Assembly (NCBI RefSeq): GCF_019351435.1
Contig: NZ_JAHWYN010000003.1
Span: forward strand, 124,001 to 188,000
Direction of reading: 5' to 3'
DNA from: Flavobacterium taihuense
GTDB lineage: Bacteria > Bacteroidota > Bacteroidia > Flavobacteriales > Flavobacteriaceae
Length of the DNA stretch: 64,000 nucleotides
Shown: positions 42,031 to 51,735 of the stretch, piece by piece
How the letters are laid out: every line of letters starts with the position of its first letter
Numbering within the stretch: the first letter of the stretch is position 1
The notes under the pieces: generated by a model
Database searches by the model: none
What the model was told of the DNA's origin: nothing
Seen by the model: only the letters and a program-made list of their open reading frames with translations
Position numbers and translations under genes: made by a program

Positions 42031-43320
42031 ATGCTTAAATTAGCTAAGAAATCAATTCGTTATATTATGAATGCATCCATAGAAGAAGATAGTAAAAAAG
42101 AGAAGGATTTGGCTAAAATGAAAAGAAACGCGCTTATCCTATTGGGATTTGCAGTGGTTCTTTTTGTGGTTGCTAATGTTTATAAAATTGATTGGCTCAA
42201 AGCTTTTAGCGAAGCCGCTATGGTGGGGGGAATTGCCGATTGGTTTGCTGTCGTGGCTTTGTTCAGGCATCCGCTTGGGATTCCGATACCACATACGGCT
42301 TTGATTCCTAGTAATAAAGATAAAATAGGCGAGAATCTTGGGAATTTTGTTTCAGATGAGTTTTTGACTAGAGAAAAATTGGAACTGAAAATAGAGCAAT
42401 TTAATGTGGCTGTAAAAGCTTCGGATTGGTTGATAGATGAAAAAAATGCTAATACTGTAGCGAATTTAATTGCTGAAAACGTGATTCCTGGCCTTTTGAA
42501 AACGATAGATGATGAAGAAGTTCAACATTTTATACAAACCCAGTTTAGTGGTAAATTAAGCAAAGTAAATTTTGCCGAATGGATTGCTCTTGGTTTAGAA
42601 TCATTGGCTAAAAGCGATAAACAAGAAGAATTGGTGACCAATGTTTTGAGAACTCTAATTGTGGAATTGCAAAACAACAAACATCTGATTGGAGAAAAAG
42701 TAAAAAGTTCGACTCCATTTCTTTCTTTTGGCTTGGCCGATAAAAAAATAACAGAAGGGATTTTCAATGGATTGTATAATTTTCTGGAACAGGCAAGTCA
42801 TCAAGACAGCATTATTCGAAAAAAAGTAAACAACTATGTGGTGGATTTTATAATCGAGTTGAAAGAATCACCCGAAATGCAACAAAAAGTCAATGATTTG
42901 GTTCTTGGCTTTGCTAATAAAAAGGAAGTGCAGGATTATATTAGTGGCATTTGGTTGGAAATCAAAACGGCTATTGCCAATGATCTAAATCAAAAAGAGG
43001 AGTCAACAATCAAAAATAGTATTGCCAATATGATTCAGAGTTTTGGAAAAGGAATACAAGCCGATCAATTGATGATGGATAAGATTAATAATTTTATCAA
43101 AAATGATGTTCTTTCCGTGCTTATCAATAATAAAAAGATGATTGGTGAATTGATTTCTTCTACCGTAAAAAGTTGGGATACCGATGAGGTTTCGAAAAAA
43201 TTAGAACTAGAAATTGGTGGCGATTTGCAATACATTCGAATTAACGGAACACTTGTAGGCGGTTTGGTGGGGCTTTTAATTTATGCTGTTGAACTTGTGT
43301 TGCATAATTTTATAAACTGA
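42031..43320 (+). CDS. DUF445 membrane protein
   Basis: This 429-residue protein has an N-terminal hydrophobic hairpin (about 30-70, ILLGFAVVLFVVANVYKI then MVGGIADWFAVVALFRHPLG), which is the DUF445 signature. A long helical middle follows, and a C-terminal membrane segment (GTLVGGLVGLLIYAVELVL). DUF445 proteins are predicted inner-membrane proteins of unknown function. An internal ATG at 42067 (MNASIEEDSKKEK) is an alternative start that would drop 12 basic residues; neither has a clear promoter box. It ends in a hairpin and converges on the exporter operon. Confidence 0.88.
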   Translation: MLKLAKKSIRYIMNASIEEDSKKEKDLAKMKRNALILLGFAVVLFVVANVYKIDWLKAFSEAAMVGGIADWFAVVALFRHPLGIPIPHTALIPSNKDKIGENLGNFVSDEFLTREKLELKIEQFNVAVKASDWLIDEKNANTVANLIAENVIPGLLKTIDDEEVQHFIQTQFSGKLSKVNFAEWIALGLESLAKSDKQEELVTNVLRTLIVELQNNKHLIGEKVKSSTPFLSFGLADKKITEGIFNGLYNFLEQASHQDSIIRKKVNNYVVDFIIELKESPEMQQKVNDLVLGFANKKEVQDYISGIWLEIKTAIANDLNQKEESTIKNSIANMIQSFGKGIQADQLMMDKINNFIKNDVLSVLINNKKMIGELISSTVKSWDTDEVSKKLELEIGGDLQYIRINGTLVGGLVGLLIYAVELVLHNFIN

Positions 43321-43334
43321 TTGTATTTTAAAAT

Positions 43335-43376
43335 GAAAGAGAGTCTTTTTGATGTAAAAAACTCTCTTTCTTATTT
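43335..43376. terminator. Terminator between the DUF445 gene and the TolC gene
   Basis: GAAAGAGAGT (43335-43344) and ACTCTCTTTC (43361-43370) form a 10-bp stem with a 16-nt loop, followed by TTATTTT. It serves the convergent ends of both genes. Confidence 0.7.
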
Positions 43377-43385
43377 TAGCACAAA

Positions 43386-44795
43386 TCAATTTGGATTGGC
43401 CATAATTTTATACAATTCTGAGTTGGAAGTGTAAAACCTATTTTCTAAAGCTATTTGTGAAAGTTGTGCGCTAACTAAACTGTTTTCTCTCGAGTTGATT
43501 AGGAAGAGTGAACTTTCTCCTAGTGTAAATAATCGCTCTTCGGATGTCAACATAGTTTCGTAATCGGTTACCAATTTGTTGATTAATTTTTGTTGTTTGG
43601 TCAGAGATTGAATTTCTGTTTTTTGGGCACTTATTTTGTTTGATAATTGTACTTTTTCTAGATCTCTAGTAAACTCAGTTTCCTGGATTTTGTATTGCGC
43701 TAGTTTCAAACCGCCTCTTTCTTTTCGTAGAAACAAAGGGAAATAAAAATCAACTCCTACTTTGTAATTGTCAGAACTGTTGGGTTTGGTCGGATTGGGT
43801 TGTGCCAAATACGAATATCCTACATCAATTTTAGGCAAAAGCATGTTGGCTTTCATTTTTTTCTCTACCGTCAATAAATCGATTTTGCTCTGTAGTGCTT
43901 CAATTTTTGGATGATTAATTAATGATGATTCTTGATTGATTAAATTGCTAATATTGAGTGTTTCCTGAATAGTTTGGCCCAATTTTTTTTCAGGAATAAT
44001 GACATCTGCCAGTTCCAATGGTATGTTGTTTTCTAACCAAAGAAAATTGGATAATTCTAACTTGGCTTTTGTTAATTTTAATTTTGAATCTTCAAGTGCC
44101 AGCAATCTGTTTTTGACAACAATTCCAGCTTCTACACTGTCTATAGCAGGCTTGTCTCCTTGTTTTATCAAAGATTCTATTCCTTCATAGCGCTTTTGGG
44201 CATTGGTGCTGTAATTTTCATAAAGCAAATATTCTTCGTAATTTTTCTTCCAATTAAAATACGCGACTGAAGCATCATATAAAACGGCAATAGCTTCTAA
44301 CTTCTGCTCTGCTTGGCTTAATTTGACTTGAATTTTAGCTTTTTGTAAATCGGCCATCCTTTGATTAATCAGTAATCCTTGTCCAAGAGGAACACTAATT
44401 CCGAGCGAAGTCAATCCGTTGCTAGGAGTTTTGTTTTGCGGATTAAGATAGTAGCCCTCGTTTTCATCAAATCCTGCTTTGATGTCTATTCCATACCAAG
44501 TTGGGATTTTGAAACTACTGTTTAGTATCGAATAATATTCAGTGCCTTGAAACTGTTTTTTATTATAATTTAATTCCAATTTTGGGTCAAAACCTCCACG
44601 TGCCATCATCAGGTTAGCTTGTGCTTTGCTGATTTCCAAGTTGGCATTTTTTACCAAGGGATGGTACATTTTTACAAAACCCAAAAACTCATTATAACTC
44701 ATTTCTTTGAGATTTGTTGGTAATGTGGATTCGTTACTGGACTGGCCATAAATAGACAATCCAAATAAAGTGAATATAAAAATAAGATATCGCAT
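43386..44795 (-). CDS. TolC-family outer membrane efflux protein
   Basis: This 469-residue protein has a signal peptide (MRYLIFIFTLFGLSIYGQ). TolC-type helical repeats follow: SYNEFLGFVKMYHPLVKNANLEI near the start and a second copy around AVLYDASVAYFNWKKNYEEYLLYEN. It would form the trimeric outer-membrane channel of a tripartite exporter. Its ATG overlaps the HlyD stop by 1 nt (TAATG), and the gene order TetR-ABC-HlyD-TolC marks a single operon. The substrate is unknown. It is slightly longer than minimal TolC proteins. Confidence 0.92.
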   Translation of the reverse strand: MRYLIFIFTLFGLSIYGQSSNESTLPTNLKEMSYNEFLGFVKMYHPLVKNANLEISKAQANLMMARGGFDPKLELNYNKKQFQGTEYYSILNSSFKIPTWYGIDIKAGFDENEGYYLNPQNKTPSNGLTSLGISVPLGQGLLINQRMADLQKAKIQVKLSQAEQKLEAIAVLYDASVAYFNWKKNYEEYLLYENYSTNAQKRYEGIESLIKQGDKPAIDSVEAGIVVKNRLLALEDSKLKLTKAKLELSNFLWLENNIPLELADVIIPEKKLGQTIQETLNISNLINQESSLINHPKIEALQSKIDLLTVEKKMKANMLLPKIDVGYSYLAQPNPTKPNSSDNYKVGVDFYFPLFLRKERGGLKLAQYKIQETEFTRDLEKVQLSNKISAQKTEIQSLTKQQKLINKLVTDYETMLTSEERLFTLGESSLFLINSRENSLVSAQLSQIALENRFYTSNSELYKIMANPN

Positions 44796-46144
44796 TATTT
44801 TTTTTCTTTTGAAGGTTTCTCTTTTCCTTTGTAATAATTAGGAGGAAAACCGTTAAGTGTTCTCCAAAATTCAAACCAAACGGGAACCGTATTTAGCAAA
44901 GCTATGGTTTGTGCGCCAGATCCAATGCTTAATTGTTTAGGCCAAGGTGCTTCGTTTTTATCGGGCGCAATTAGGATTCGAAATTTCCCATTGTCACTGA
45001 TAAAGTTTTCAATAGCTACGACTTCACCACCAAAAGTTCCATAAGACATATCAGGCCATCCAGAAAATACAATTGTTGGCCAACCATCAAACCAAACTCT
45101 TACTTTTTCTCCTTTTTTGATTAAAGGTAAATCTATTGGATCTACAAAAGATTCTACTGCAATGTCATAATTAGAAGGCATAATCGTTGCAATAGGAGTT
45201 CCTTCTTTTATGTTTTCTCCAATACCCGATTGTAAGGCTCTATTGATATAACCACTTTGAGGAGCTTTGATATAATACATTCCATTTCGGATGCTATAAT
45301 TGGCATATTGATTCTCTAATTTACTTACTTGAGCTTCCGTATCGTATTGATTGCTCATTGCTGTGTATTGGTCACTTTGTGCCTTGGATGTTTTCTCGGA
45401 ATACTCTGCTGATATTCGGTTGATTTCTACTTCGGCATTTATATATTCATTTTTACTGGTGTAAAATTTATTTTCTTGTGTAATTATTTTAGCTTCAACT
45501 TCCTGTAGTTTTAAGCGTTTTTCTTCTACATCAGATAAAGCTTTTAGTCCTTCTTTGTTTAATTGTAAAGAACGATTGAATTGTGTGGTTGCGATTTTTA
45601 ATTGTGTTTTTACCGCTTCAAGATCCATACTGTCGCTTTTTATTTTCAAACGAGCTTGTTTTATTTTATTCTCGGCTTGCTTGAGTTTTAAGCCTTTTTC
45701 TCTTTCTATGGCTTGCATTTGGACAGAAAGCGTTGCTACTTTGGAACCATAGGATTCCAACGATTGTTTTTTGGCATCTACTTGGTTTTTGGTATTTTTC
45801 ACCAAATTCGGATCCATATAATCTTCTTTTATCTCGGATATAAAAAGAATGGTGTCACCTTTTTTTACATAATTTCCCTCTTGAACGTACCATTTTTCTA
45901 TTCGACCCGAAATAACAGATTGAATGGATTGTGGTCTCTGATTGGGTTTTAATGTTGTAACAGCTCCTGTACCCGAAATGTTTTGTGTCCAAGGCAAGAA
46001 AAGTGCAATAACACCTACAATTGAAACTACAAGGATTATTCTATTCAAAATTTTATAATGAGGTCTGTTGCTCAAATTCTTGACTGTTGAATATTTTTCA
46101 AGAGCTTCGTTGTTTATCGGGTTTTTGTCGGATATGTTTAGCAT
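44795..46144 (-). CDS. HlyD-family membrane fusion protein
   Basis: This 449-residue adaptor links the ABC protein to the TolC channel. One transmembrane helix (about 33-50, ILNRIILVVSIVGVIALFL) precedes a biotinyl-lipoyl-like half-motif GTGAVTTLKPNQRPQSIQS and a long coiled coil (about 100-290). The second half, YIKAPQSGYINRALQSGIGE, leads into a beta-barrel domain. This is the arrangement of type I secretion or bacteriocin-exporter adaptors. It is the third gene of the operon, 4 bp after the ABC gene and overlapping tolC by 1 nt. Confidence 0.92.
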   Translation of the reverse strand: MLNISDKNPINNEALEKYSTVKNLSNRPHYKILNRIILVVSIVGVIALFLPWTQNISGTGAVTTLKPNQRPQSIQSVISGRIEKWYVQEGNYVKKGDTILFISEIKEDYMDPNLVKNTKNQVDAKKQSLESYGSKVATLSVQMQAIEREKGLKLKQAENKIKQARLKIKSDSMDLEAVKTQLKIATTQFNRSLQLNKEGLKALSDVEEKRLKLQEVEAKIITQENKFYTSKNEYINAEVEINRISAEYSEKTSKAQSDQYTAMSNQYDTEAQVSKLENQYANYSIRNGMYYIKAPQSGYINRALQSGIGENIKEGTPIATIMPSNYDIAVESFVDPIDLPLIKKGEKVRVWFDGWPTIVFSGWPDMSYGTFGGEVVAIENFISDNGKFRILIAPDKNEAPWPKQLSIGSGAQTIALLNTVPVWFEFWRTLNGFPPNYYKGKEKPSKEKK

Positions 46145-46148
46145 ACTC

Positions 46149-47807
46149 TTATTTTTTGGTGTCTGATAGAATTGTTCCTTTTTGCATCGTAATTTCTCGG
46201 GTACATTTGGTAAGCCAATGCGGATTTTGAGAGGACACGATTACCGTCCATTTGTTTTTTTCTGAAGTGATAAAGTCAATAATTTCATTGGCCACTTTTA
46301 CATCCATTTTATCGGTTGGTTCTTCATAAAATAAAATATTGGGTTTGTGAATAATACTTCTTGCCAACAATATTTTTTGCGCATTGGAAGAGGATAATTC
46401 CTTGCCTTCCGGAAATATTTTAGTGTCTAAACCTTTGGGTAATGTTTTTATAAAACTAGTAAGTTGCAGTCCATCTAAAGCCCATTTTAAATCTTCGGTA
46501 CTGATGCTTTTATCATTAAAAGTGATATTTTCAAGAATTGTTCCTTCAAATGGTGTTTCACCCTGAATAATACTTCCAATTCTGGAGCGATATTGTTTAA
46601 TGTCAATTTTTCTAAAGGTGTCATCATTGATAAAGAAATTCCCAGAAGTCGGATGTAATAAACCGGAAAGCACTCGAATCAAGGTTGTTTTTCCAGATCC
46701 GTTTTCTCCATCGATTATAATTTTTTCTCCTGAGTCTATTTTTAAATTGATGTTGTTTAGAATTCCAAAATTAGTTCCTGGAAATTGAAACTCCATATTT
46801 TCGGTTTCAAGACTGATATTGGTATAACAACTTTTGTTTTCAACAGTAATTTCTTCTTCTAGTTCCATATCGGTAACTTGACCAATCTTCTCTACTGCTG
46901 TTAATACATCATAAAAAGTCTCAAGGCCAAGAATGATTTTTTCGACCGAACTTATTACTAATAAAATAATGATTTCTGCAGCGACAAATTGCCCAATATT
47001 CATTTGCTGATTCAAAACCAAGTAGCCACCAATGATTAACAAACTCGCCGTAATGATAACTTTGAAAATAATAAGATGGCTGAATTGTTTTTTTATAACA
47101 TTAAAATGACTTTCACGACAATATAAATAGTCTTTTATGATTCCGTTGTTTTTTTCTAAAGCAAAATCATAGTTCAGTTCGTTTCTAAAACTGAAATTAT
47201 TCCGAGCAATTTCTTGTAACCAACCCGCCGTTTTGTATTTGTTTTTGGAGGTCTTTAGACTGGTTTGGATTCCTTTATTATAAGAAAATTTAAAAATTAT
47301 ATATAAAAGCATTAGTAATAAAAATCCGAATACAATAAAGAAAGGATGGTATAATGACAATAATATTACACCAAAAACGATTTGTAAAATGGCAGCCGAA
47401 AAATCAACTAATAATTTTGAAGTTCCTTTTTGTATGGTTAATGTATCAAAAAAGCGATTGGCTAATTCTGGAGGATAATGACCATAAAGTTCTTTGAATT
47501 CTATTTTGGGTAATCTAGTGGCAAATTCGAATGACGAGCGCACAAACATTTTCTGTTGTAAATTTTCAGTTATTCGCAATTGCATTAAGGACAAAATGCC
47601 TACAAGCGCTACACCAATAACGACTAAGATTACCAAAACAATCCATGAAGCACTTACTCGTCCCGATTGAATAAAGTTTACAATAGCTTGAATTCCTAGT
47701 GGCAATGATAAACTCACGATTCCAGCAAAAATGGCATAGAAAAAGATTTGAGAAACATCTTTTTTGTCTAACTCTAAAAGGTTGAAAAGTCTTTTTAATG
47801 AAGTCAT
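46149..47807 (-). CDS. ABC transporter with fused permease and degenerate nucleotide-binding domain
   Basis: This 552-residue protein has an exporter transmembrane domain (about 1-310, six helices, no peptidase domain) followed by a nucleotide-binding domain. Walker A (GENGSGKTTL) and the Q-loop (IIQGETPFEGTILENI) are normal, but the signature LSGGQ is SSSNAQK, Walker B ends FYEEPTDKMD instead of DEPT, and the H-loop reads VSSQNPHW. I infer weak or altered ATP hydrolysis. The ATG at 47807 is preferred; a longer frame to 47834 would overlap the TetR stop. It is cotranscribed with TetR upstream and the adaptor genes downstream. Confidence 0.9.
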   Translation of the reverse strand: MTSLKRLFNLLELDKKDVSQIFFYAIFAGIVSLSLPLGIQAIVNFIQSGRVSASWIVLVILVVIGVALVGILSLMQLRITENLQQKMFVRSSFEFATRLPKIEFKELYGHYPPELANRFFDTLTIQKGTSKLLVDFSAAILQIVFGVILLSLYHPFFIVFGFLLLMLLYIIFKFSYNKGIQTSLKTSKNKYKTAGWLQEIARNNFSFRNELNYDFALEKNNGIIKDYLYCRESHFNVIKKQFSHLIIFKVIITASLLIIGGYLVLNQQMNIGQFVAAEIIILLVISSVEKIILGLETFYDVLTAVEKIGQVTDMELEEEITVENKSCYTNISLETENMEFQFPGTNFGILNNINLKIDSGEKIIIDGENGSGKTTLIRVLSGLLHPTSGNFFINDDTFRKIDIKQYRSRIGSIIQGETPFEGTILENITFNDKSISTEDLKWALDGLQLTSFIKTLPKGLDTKIFPEGKELSSSNAQKILLARSIIHKPNILFYEEPTDKMDVKVANEIIDFITSEKNKWTVIVSSQNPHWLTKCTREITMQKGTILSDTKK

Positions 47808-47811
47808 ATTT

Positions 47812-48486
47812 TTATTTTTTAAGTATTTTTTCAATTAAGTCGAAATAAAAATTCGTCGGATTTATAGTTTGATTGCAATCGGTTATGGATTGCATATGAT
47901 CTGTTAAAAAGTGTTGGTGCATTGCTCCTTCAACTATGCTAGAAGCAAGGCTTTTTGCATACAAATATTCAGGATTTACTTCTTTAATTATAGTTGTTAA
48001 TCTGTTAATAACTCTGATGTAGATAAAGTAAAAACCTTCTTTGTTCTCTTGATCTACTTCTTTGGTATGAAATGTTTTTGTAAATTCGGCAATAATGATT
48101 TTGTTCAAAATAGATTCATTGATATGCAACGTTTTTTGATCATCTTCTACTTTTTCGGTCACTATTGCAATTGCCTTTTTTAGTTTTTCCCAAGAATCTG
48201 AATGATTTGAAATTGAAAATACCAATCTGTATTCCATCCAACTCCAATACCATGAAGATAAATATACTAATAATTTGTGTTTGTTTTCAAAATAGCGGTA
48301 AATGGAACTTTCGTTCGAACCTATTTTTTCTCCTAATTTTTTAAAGGTAAAGTTGTCAAAGCCAATGCTATCAATTAAAAGAATGCTTTCTTCAATGATT
48401 TTTTTTCCTAATGGAGAAGTCTCAGGGTCTTTTACATAAAGCTTCTCGTTAATCTGAATTTTAATATTTGAAAGAATTTGATCCAT
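47812..48486 (-). CDS. TetR/AcrR-family repressor
   Basis: This 224-residue regulator has an N-terminal helix-turn-helix (IDSIGFDNFTFKKLGEKIG, ESSIYRYFENKHKLLVYL) and a longer C-terminal ligand domain. It is the first gene of the exporter operon, 4 bp before the ABC gene, so it probably regulates its own operon and responds to the exported compound. A TATATTTG box lies 19 bp upstream. A CoA-transferase gene with its own promoter is divergent, 145 bp away. No palindromic operator could be assigned with confidence. Confidence 0.92.
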   Translation of the reverse strand: MDQILSNIKIQINEKLYVKDPETSPLGKKIIEESILLIDSIGFDNFTFKKLGEKIGSNESSIYRYFENKHKLLVYLSSWYWSWMEYRLVFSISNHSDSWEKLKKAIAIVTEKVEDDQKTLHINESILNKIIIAEFTKTFHTKEVDQENKEGFYFIYIRVINRLTTIIKEVNPEYLYAKSLASSIVEGAMHQHFLTDHMQSITDCNQTINPTNFYFDLIEKILKK

Positions 48487-48504
48487 ATTGAGATATTTTG
48501 GTGC

Positions 48505-48512
48505 AAATATAA
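48505..48512 (-). promoter_or_regulatory. Putative -7 promoter box of the TetR-exporter operon
   Basis: Minus strand TATATTTG, exact TAnnTTTG match 19 bp upstream of the TetR ATG. No -33 TTG at normal spacing. Confidence 0.4.
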
Positions 48513-48606
48513 TAGTAATACTTTCATAATTGAGATTTTAACTTTTATTTATAAAATGTTCAACTGAAATATGAGCTTTGTCATATTCGATTATCACACA
48601 AATAGT

Positions 48607-48614
48607 TACTTTTG
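48607..48614 (+). promoter_or_regulatory. -7 promoter box of the CoA-transferase gene
   Basis: TACTTTTG, an exact match 18 bp upstream of the ATG at 48632. It excludes the longer frame starting at 48578. Confidence 0.5.
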
Positions 48615-48631
48615 TTATAAATAAATCATTT

Positions 48632-49906
48632 ATGGGAAAATATGTCACTGCTGAAGAAGCCGTAAAAGTCGTAAAATCGGGAGACAGAGTGTATTTGCAA
48701 GCCGCTGGGGCTGCGCCCACAATTTTGGCTAATGCTTTGACAGAAAGAGCAGCTGAATTACGAAATGTCGAAATTTGCCATTTGCATACCGAAGGGGAAG
48801 CGCGTTATGCGAATCCTCATCTTGCGGAAAGTTTTCATGTCAATTCTTTTTTCATTGGGAGTAATGTTCGACATACCTTAAAAGCGGGGAATGGTTCTTA
48901 TACGCCAGTCTTTCTAAGTGAATTGCCTCGTTTATTCAGAAAAAATGTATTGCCATTGGATGTGGCTTTTATCCATGTATCTCCACCCGACAGCCATGGA
49001 TATTGTTCACTTGGCGTTTCTGTTGAGGCTTCGGTTGCTGCGATTGAGAATGCAAAAATTGTTATTGCGCAAGTAAATCCACAAATGCCTAGAACTTTTG
49101 GCGATGGGATTCTTCATATTTCAGAAATAAATTATTTGGTGGCAGTTGATGTGCCTATTTATTCGCATGAAGTGGAGCCATTTACAGTTGAAGAAGATAA
49201 AATAGGAAATTATATCGCCTCTTTGATTGAAGATAGGAGTACACTCCAAATGGGAATTGGATCAATTCCTAACGCTGCTTTGAGTAAATTGGGGAATCAC
49301 AAAGATTTAGGATTACACACCGAAATGTTTTCGGATGGTGTAATCGATTTGATTGAAAGCAATGTGATTAATTGCAATTATAAAGGATCACTAAGAGGAA
49401 AAGTGTTGTCAACTTTTGTATTAGGTTCCAAACGGTTGTATGATTTTGTCAATGACAATCCTTTTATTGAATTACGGGAATCTTCTTTTGTAAATGATAC
49501 GGCACGAATTCGGAAAAATCCAAAGATGATCGCTATTAACTCAGCTATTGAAGTCGATTTAACTGGACAAGTCTGTGCCGATTCTATTGGGCCTAGAATG
49601 TATTCTGGTGTAGGCGGACAAATGGATTTTATTCGTGGAGCATCCTTAAGTGATGGTGGAAAAGCAATTATTGCCTTGCCATCAACCACCAAGAATGGGC
49701 AAAGTCGAATTGTGCCTTTTTTGAAGCAAGGAGCGGGAGTGGTTACCACTAGAGGACATATTCATTATGTTATTACAGAAAACGGTATTGCCGATTTGTA
49801 TGGAAAAACATTAAAGCAACGAGCTGGTGAATTGGTTCGGATTGCTCATCCCAATCATCAAGAAAGTATCGAAAAAGAGTATTTTTATTTATTGGATAAA
49901 ATGTAA
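48632..49906 (+). CDS. Acetyl-CoA hydrolase/transferase family protein (4-hydroxybutyrate CoA-transferase-like)
   Basis: This 424-residue enzyme moves CoA between acyl groups, using a glutamate that forms a covalent CoA intermediate. Recognisable parts are MGKYVTAEEAVKVVKSGDRV, PPDSHGYCSLGVSVEASVAA, the active-site Glu in LGLHTEMFSDGVIDLIES, and GVGGQMDFIRGASLSDGGKA. The ATG at 48632 follows an exact -7 box by 18 bp. It closely matches 4-hydroxybutyrate/acetate CoA-transferases, but other short acyl groups are possible. It is divergent from the TetR gene and converges on gpmI across a strong terminator. Confidence 0.93.
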   Translation: MGKYVTAEEAVKVVKSGDRVYLQAAGAAPTILANALTERAAELRNVEICHLHTEGEARYANPHLAESFHVNSFFIGSNVRHTLKAGNGSYTPVFLSELPRLFRKNVLPLDVAFIHVSPPDSHGYCSLGVSVEASVAAIENAKIVIAQVNPQMPRTFGDGILHISEINYLVAVDVPIYSHEVEPFTVEEDKIGNYIASLIEDRSTLQMGIGSIPNAALSKLGNHKDLGLHTEMFSDGVIDLIESNVINCNYKGSLRGKVLSTFVLGSKRLYDFVNDNPFIELRESSFVNDTARIRKNPKMIAINSAIEVDLTGQVCADSIGPRMYSGVGGQMDFIRGASLSDGGKAIIALPSTTKNGQSRIVPFLKQGAGVVTTRGHIHYVITENGIADLYGKTLKQRAGELVRIAHPNHQESIEKEYFYLLDKM

Positions 49907-49908
49907 AG

Positions 49909-49948
49909 AAAATGGGTGCGAAAATTAAATTCACACCCATTTTGTTTG
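49909..49948. terminator. Terminator between the CoA-transferase gene and gpmI
   Basis: AAAATGGGTG (49909-49918) and CACCCATTTT (49934-49943) form a perfect 10-bp stem with T-rich and A-rich flanks. Serves two convergent genes. Confidence 0.8.
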
Positions 49949-49971
49949 TTAAAAATGCATCAATTGATGAT

Positions 49972-51489
49972 TTATAATAAAGAATGACAAGTCATTGCAG
50001 CTGGTTGTTCTATTCCCATTAATTCAAGAATAGTAGGGGCAATGTCACCTAAAACTCCATCGTGAATGGTTTTTAAGTCTTTATCCACCAAAATAATTGG
50101 CACAGGATTAGTTGTATGCGCTGTGTTTGGAGAACCGTCAGGATTAATCATCGTTTCACAATTACCGTGATCGGCAATGATGATAGTAGTGTAGTCATTG
50201 GCTAGAGCCGCTTCAACCACTTCTTTTACGCAGGCATCCACAGCTTCGCAAGCTTTTATTGCTGCACTCATAACTCCTGTATGTCCTACCATGTCACCAT
50301 TGGCAAAATTCAAACATACAAAATCAACTTCACCTTTGTTCAATTCTGGAACCAAAGCATCTTTCAATTCGTAAGCGCTCATTTCTGGCTGTAAATCGTA
50401 AGTGGCTACTTTTGGAGAATTTCTCAATATTCTAGATTCACCATGAAAAGGAATTTCCTGTCCACCCGAGAAGAAGAAAGTCACGTGTGGGTATTTCTCT
50501 GTTTCGGCAATACGAATTTGTTTTTTGTTGGCTTTTTCCAAAACTTCACCCAATGTTTCTGTGATGTTATCTTTGTTGTACACCACTTTTACATTTTCGT
50601 AGGTTTCATCATAATTGGTAAGAGTCACATAGTACAATTGTAATTTGTGCATGTTTTGCTCGTGGAAATCTTTTTGCGAAAGTGCTTCGGTCAATTCACG
50701 TCCTCTGTCTGTTCTGAAGTTGAAGAAAATAACAACGTCATCTTCTTTGATAGTAGCAAGAGGTTGGTCTTTGTCATTCACCATGATTATGGGGTGAATA
50801 AACTCATCAGTTACATTGTTTTTGTAGCTTTCTTTTACGCTGGCAACAGCATCGGTTGAGTGATTTCCTTCGCCATTAACAACCGCATCATAAGCTAGTT
50901 TTACTCTTTCCCAACGTTTGTCTCTATCCATTGCATAATAACGGCCTGTGATAGAAGCTAATTTTACAGTAGTGTTGGCAATATAGTTTTCTAAATCCTG
51001 TACGTATTTTTTACCTGATTTTGGATCCACATCACGACCGTCTGTGAAAGCATGTACAAATACATTGTCTAACCCATAATCTTGAGTGGCATCGATTAAC
51101 CCGCGCAAGTGTGAAGTGTGTGAGTGAACTCCACCATCAGAAAGCAATCCCAGAAAGTGTATTTTTTTGTTGTTACTTTTGGCATACTCGAAAGCGTCAA
51201 GTAAAACTTGTTCTTTTACCAAAGTTTTGTGTTCTACGGCAAGATTGATTTTGGCCAAATCTTGGTAAACAATTCTTCCAGCTCCTAGGTTCATGTGTCC
51301 TACTTCGCTGTTTCCCATTTGTCCTTCAGGAAGACCAACATGTAAACCATCGGTTCGAAGTTGTGCACTAGGGTATTTTGTATAAAGACTATTTATAAAC
51401 GGAACATTTGCATTATCAATTGCAGAAACTTTCGGGTCAGGAGATTTTCCCCAACCGTCTAAAATCATTAAAATTACTTTTTTGTTCAT
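49972..51489 (-). CDS. gpmI: 2,3-bisphosphoglycerate-independent phosphoglycerate mutase
   Basis: This 505-residue two-domain enzyme interconverts 3- and 2-phosphoglycerate in glycolysis and gluconeogenesis using two Mn ions. The N-terminal MNKKVILMILDGWGKSP and the phospho-acceptor Ser in GNSEVGHMNLGAGR (about residue 60) are visible. HAFTDGRDVDPKS, GRYYAMDRDKRWERVK, VCLNFANGDMVGHTG and ADHGNCE supply the metal ligands. The frame extends upstream to 51579, but the ATG at 51489 matches the family N-terminus and is used. Alone in its transcription unit, judging from 240 bp of non-coding DNA upstream. Confidence 0.96.
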   Translation of the reverse strand: MNKKVILMILDGWGKSPDPKVSAIDNANVPFINSLYTKYPSAQLRTDGLHVGLPEGQMGNSEVGHMNLGAGRIVYQDLAKINLAVEHKTLVKEQVLLDAFEYAKSNNKKIHFLGLLSDGGVHSHTSHLRGLIDATQDYGLDNVFVHAFTDGRDVDPKSGKKYVQDLENYIANTTVKLASITGRYYAMDRDKRWERVKLAYDAVVNGEGNHSTDAVASVKESYKNNVTDEFIHPIIMVNDKDQPLATIKEDDVVIFFNFRTDRGRELTEALSQKDFHEQNMHKLQLYYVTLTNYDETYENVKVVYNKDNITETLGEVLEKANKKQIRIAETEKYPHVTFFFSGGQEIPFHGESRILRNSPKVATYDLQPEMSAYELKDALVPELNKGEVDFVCLNFANGDMVGHTGVMSAAIKACEAVDACVKEVVEAALANDYTTIIIADHGNCETMINPDGSPNTAHTTNPVPIILVDKDLKTIHDGVLGDIAPTILELMGIEQPAAMTCHSLL

Positions 51490-51625
51490 AGCATCAAATT
51501 TTTTGTAAATATAAGGCTTTCGCAAAAAATATAAAGGCGTCAAAACTACTATTATACATATAAAAGAGAAGTGCAACAAATACTTAAAAATGTGTTGTAA
51601 AAAGCCGTTTTTTCTTTAAAAAACG

Positions 51626-51675
51626 TAAAAAAAAATCTTCGAAAACCATGTAGGAATAACTAGGTTTTTGAAGAT
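51626..51675 (-). terminator. Terminator of the first DUF5916 gene
   Basis: ATCTTCGAAAACC (51635-51647) and GGTTTTTGAAGAT (51663-51675) pair with one wobble around a 15-nt loop. On the minus strand a run of nine T follows. Confidence 0.7.
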
Positions 51676-51735
51676 ATTTTTATCTTATAAAAAGATAATT
51701 CTTTAAAGAGTCATATTTGTCTTTAACAAATAGTT

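Noticed and set aside
42031..42066. Shorter start for the DUF445 gene at 42067
   Set aside because: Plausible but undecided; the longer start is kept because no promoter box or homology clearly favours either.
48538..48720. Minus-strand 60-codon frame over the CoA-transferase start
   Set aside because: It overlaps the promoter and start of a strongly supported gene on the other strand and has no recognisable features.
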